DNA of 64,000 bases from positions 28,323,080 to 28,387,079 of the forward strand of contig CM070617.1 in NCBI GenBank assembly GCA_036346255.1, written 5' to 3'. This document shows, one piece after another, positions 62,004-64,000 of the stretch. The DNA is from Ampelocalamus luodianensis (Eukaryota; Streptophyta; Magnoliopsida; Poales; Poaceae). Numbering within the stretch: the stretch's first letter is position 1; each line of letters starts with the position of its first letter. The translations under genes were made by a program, and so were the position numbers. The notes under the pieces are model-generated. The model did no database searches, was not told the origin of the DNA, and was given only the letters and a program-made list of their open reading frames with translations.

Positions 62004-62435
62004 AGGCCAAATTTGTCGAGCTTGGCATTGAAGGTGGCATCCAGCATGACATTACTCAGCTTGAAGTCGCGGTGCACGACTCACTGCGCACACTCCTCAT
62101 GGTTAGCGGCGAATGCAGAAACCAACTTATGACAGATAAGAAGTATTACTAGATTGCAATTAAATCATATCATAGCAAAAGTACATAGCTACCGACACAA
62201 CAACTAATATTATAGTGAAACAGACAAATGACATGAAAAAAAATCTAGCCAGAATAAATACTCAATTAAGGAAGATTTGATCCACCAATCCACGCTATAT
62301 TGTCACCATCTACTTTGAAATTTGGTCAAGCATTATAGCAACCTGTACAGACAAAGCATCATATATAAATAATAAATCAGAATTACAAATGGCATGAATG
62401 GTAAATTCACAAATACAAAATAATAAAACATACCA

Positions 62436-63005
62436 CTAAGTTCTAGTACAAGGTAATTTGTTCTGATGTGACTTCATACTTTGAAAGCGCTGCAAAATGC
62501 TATCATCTTTAATTATTGCAAACATGTCTCGCTCAATATAGCATAACATACTATCATTCATCCAATTGTCGTTCATTTTATTTTTAGCTCAATCTTAATA
62601 AGATTCATAGCATGAAAGACTCGTTCAACTGTCCTTGTTACCACGGACAAAATTAAGGCAAGTTCAATGAGCCGATACACCAATGGGTAACATGTGTATC
62701 TATCAGTTTGAACCATCTTCGCAACAATATTTTCAAGATCATTACAATTTAAAAAATCTTCATCATCTCTCACATCCACAATGAACGTGCCAAGTTGATC
62801 TCTTAGGACTACACAATCATATTCAGAGAAGTCCGCAACATAAATCTTAGCAAGTTGGATTAGTTTGTTTTCATAAAAGTTGGCAAAAGAATTCTTCGTA
62901 TCAACAACTGAGTTGATCTTTCAGCAAAACAATTGTTTAACTCATCAAGAATTTGGTCAAGCACCACATTGAAAATTCCATGATGAAAATGATGATAGTA
63001 ACTTA
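62436..63005 (-). pseudogene. hAT transposase C-terminal fragment
   Basis: Joining frames gives FHHGIFNVVLDQILDELNNC, NSFANFYENKLIQLAKIYVA, LENIVAKMVQTDRYTCYPLV, YRLIELALILSVVTRTVERV and FHAMNLIKIEL, ending CTRT with a TAG at 62436-62438. This aligns with residues ~570-780 of the transposase at 14800-17275 (for instance KLARLTTIYHVDF, LVYKLIELALLLPVSTASVE). Frameshifts are present near 62920 and at the A-run after IELK (62577-62582). It is a relic of the same TTF-hAT group but clearly divergent from the intact copy. Confidence 0.8.
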
Positions 63006-64000
63006 CATGTGAGGTGTCGAGATGTTGCGACTCCTTTCCTTAATTGTTTCAAGAAGTGTTTCTGTATGTTGCAATATATCTTTCCTAAATCTTGTAGCAT
63101 GTGATATTTGTTTTTGTTATTGTTGCAGATGTTTTTACAAATTGTTACACACATCTTTCTCAATTGTTGCATATGACATTTTAGTTTGTTGGGAACATGC
63201 CATCTCTGGATTGTTTTGTTGCAAGTGTTTTCTCAAATTGTTGCATACGTATTTCCAAATTGTTGCAATAGTTATAACATCACAGGTTCATTTTAATTCG
63301 AACTTTTGTGTTAGTTGTTCGAGTACATCTTCCTATAGGAACAACATATGTAATTTTCAGCGTTTTTTGTGAAGAGATTTGGACCTTTTCCAATATGTTT
63401 GAGCTAGAAACTGATTTTTTTGGTTGCAGATGATAAACTAGTTTGTTGCATATATTGTATTGAAATGTTGCGCCCCAACGTATGATGGGAAGCTCTAGTT
63501 GCTCACTTATTTGACTCTACTTCCCTAACCATCAGTTAGTACCGTTACATACAGTAGTGTTTTACTGCACTTCAAAGTACATCAAATCCTAAAACAACAC
63601 CAAAACATCTTGTCTTCTTCTTTTAATCATAAGTTCACAACGCCAAAACAAGCTACAACCACTGTAGAATGATTGAACGTGAACTCTAGTACCACTGTAC
63701 CAGGATAACTAGAACGTACTAGTACGTGCCAAACCGGATGCTCCAAGCAATCCGTTGGTGTTCAGGTACAGCATTTCGTTCGGAGATGAGTAGAGCCACC
63801 GCAAAGAAGCTACGAGAGGACGGAAGGTAGGATGTGCTACCTTGTTGTCCTAACCCCCGGTGTGCACTCCAATTCCAAGTTTCCAACTCGAGGAGGAGCG
63901 CACCGAAAGAAAGCAATCACTGTTGAGGAACCGTCGCTGGCGAGTCCAGTCCGAGCGATTACTTCTCTTTATTCCTTCATCCATCGATCAATCCTTTACA
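63006..64000. other. Intergenic DNA, no gene recognised
   Basis: 63010-63470 is rich in TTGTTGCA/TGCAACA-like words at irregular spacing, as in some grass MITEs, but no ends can be paired. The rest shows no coding signal; the frame at 63719-63916 has no recognisable domain. Confidence 0.4.

Larger units (their letters stand above)
59140..62125 (-). pseudogene. L-type lectin receptor kinase, kinase-domain pseudogene split by an LTR element
   Basis: Read on the minus strand, 62125-62004 gives HEECAQ, a stop, and VVHRDFKLSNVMLDATFNAK, then LDKFGL: the catalytic loop and the DFG site (here KFG). An LTR element (59812-62003) interrupts it. Beyond it an A/T-rich repeat replaces part of the activation loop, and the kinase resumes with VLAGTLGYLAPECVMTGKAS and DVYSFGVVALEIACGRRPAE. 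Two frameshifts follow near 59510 and 59460, before FDEKQMERLMVVGLRCAHPD, YAHRPSIRQALNVLKFEAPL and PALPPKMPVPTF, the usual LecRK C terminus. The lectin, membrane and N-lobe parts are absent. It is a dead fragment, related to LecRK IX-type cell-surface kinases. Confidence 0.85.

Overview
The window looks like nuclear DNA of a grass (Poaceae). It has GC-rich first exons with AT-rich GT-AG introns, closest resemblance to cereal proteins, and dense nested transposons of cereal type (Ty1/copia and Ty3/gypsy LTR elements, hAT, Mutator-like and small TIR elements). I see no bacterial, organellar, tRNA, rRNA or CRISPR features. No feature was checked against a database; family names rest on motif recognition.

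Host genes. (1) 1..4624, minus strand: the WD40 subunit of katanin (p80/KTN80), cut by the left edge; twelve exons can be joined in frame. (2) 19109..19903, plus: an intronless Ser/Arg/Pro-rich protein with an MGCC lipidation-type N terminus. (3) 47000..57493, plus: a 13-exon SNF2/RING/helicase ATPase of the CHR28/RAD5-like group, with a one-base frameshift in an A-run of exon 8. (4) 59140..62125, minus: the kinase end of an L-type lectin receptor kinase, now a pseudogene split by a small LTR element.

Mobile DNA by region. 7019..~8505 is a copia-type LTR and ~8890..9797 a gypsy-LTR remnant. 10339..11367 and 11512..11816 are small TIR elements. 14412..~18206 is a hAT transposon with an open two-exon transposase of 795 residues. 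21891..24499 is a small TIR element interrupted by a 2.4-kb TIR element carrying a host-like exon. 26189..36836 is a minus-strand copia element in an LTR-internal-LTR-internal arrangement; its integrase is interrupted by a ~4.4-kb candidate solo LTR. 37364..45862 is a foldback Mutator-like element holding a truncated gypsy element with a ~5.1-kb LTR and a second, 431-bp solo LTR. 62436..63005 is a relic of the same hAT family.

No new biological system is evident. The most informative items are the intact hAT transposase, the composite foldback element, the copia tandem with a probable gag intron, the exon-carrying TIR element, and the SNF2 gene with its frameshift, intronic hAT MITE and internal duplications.
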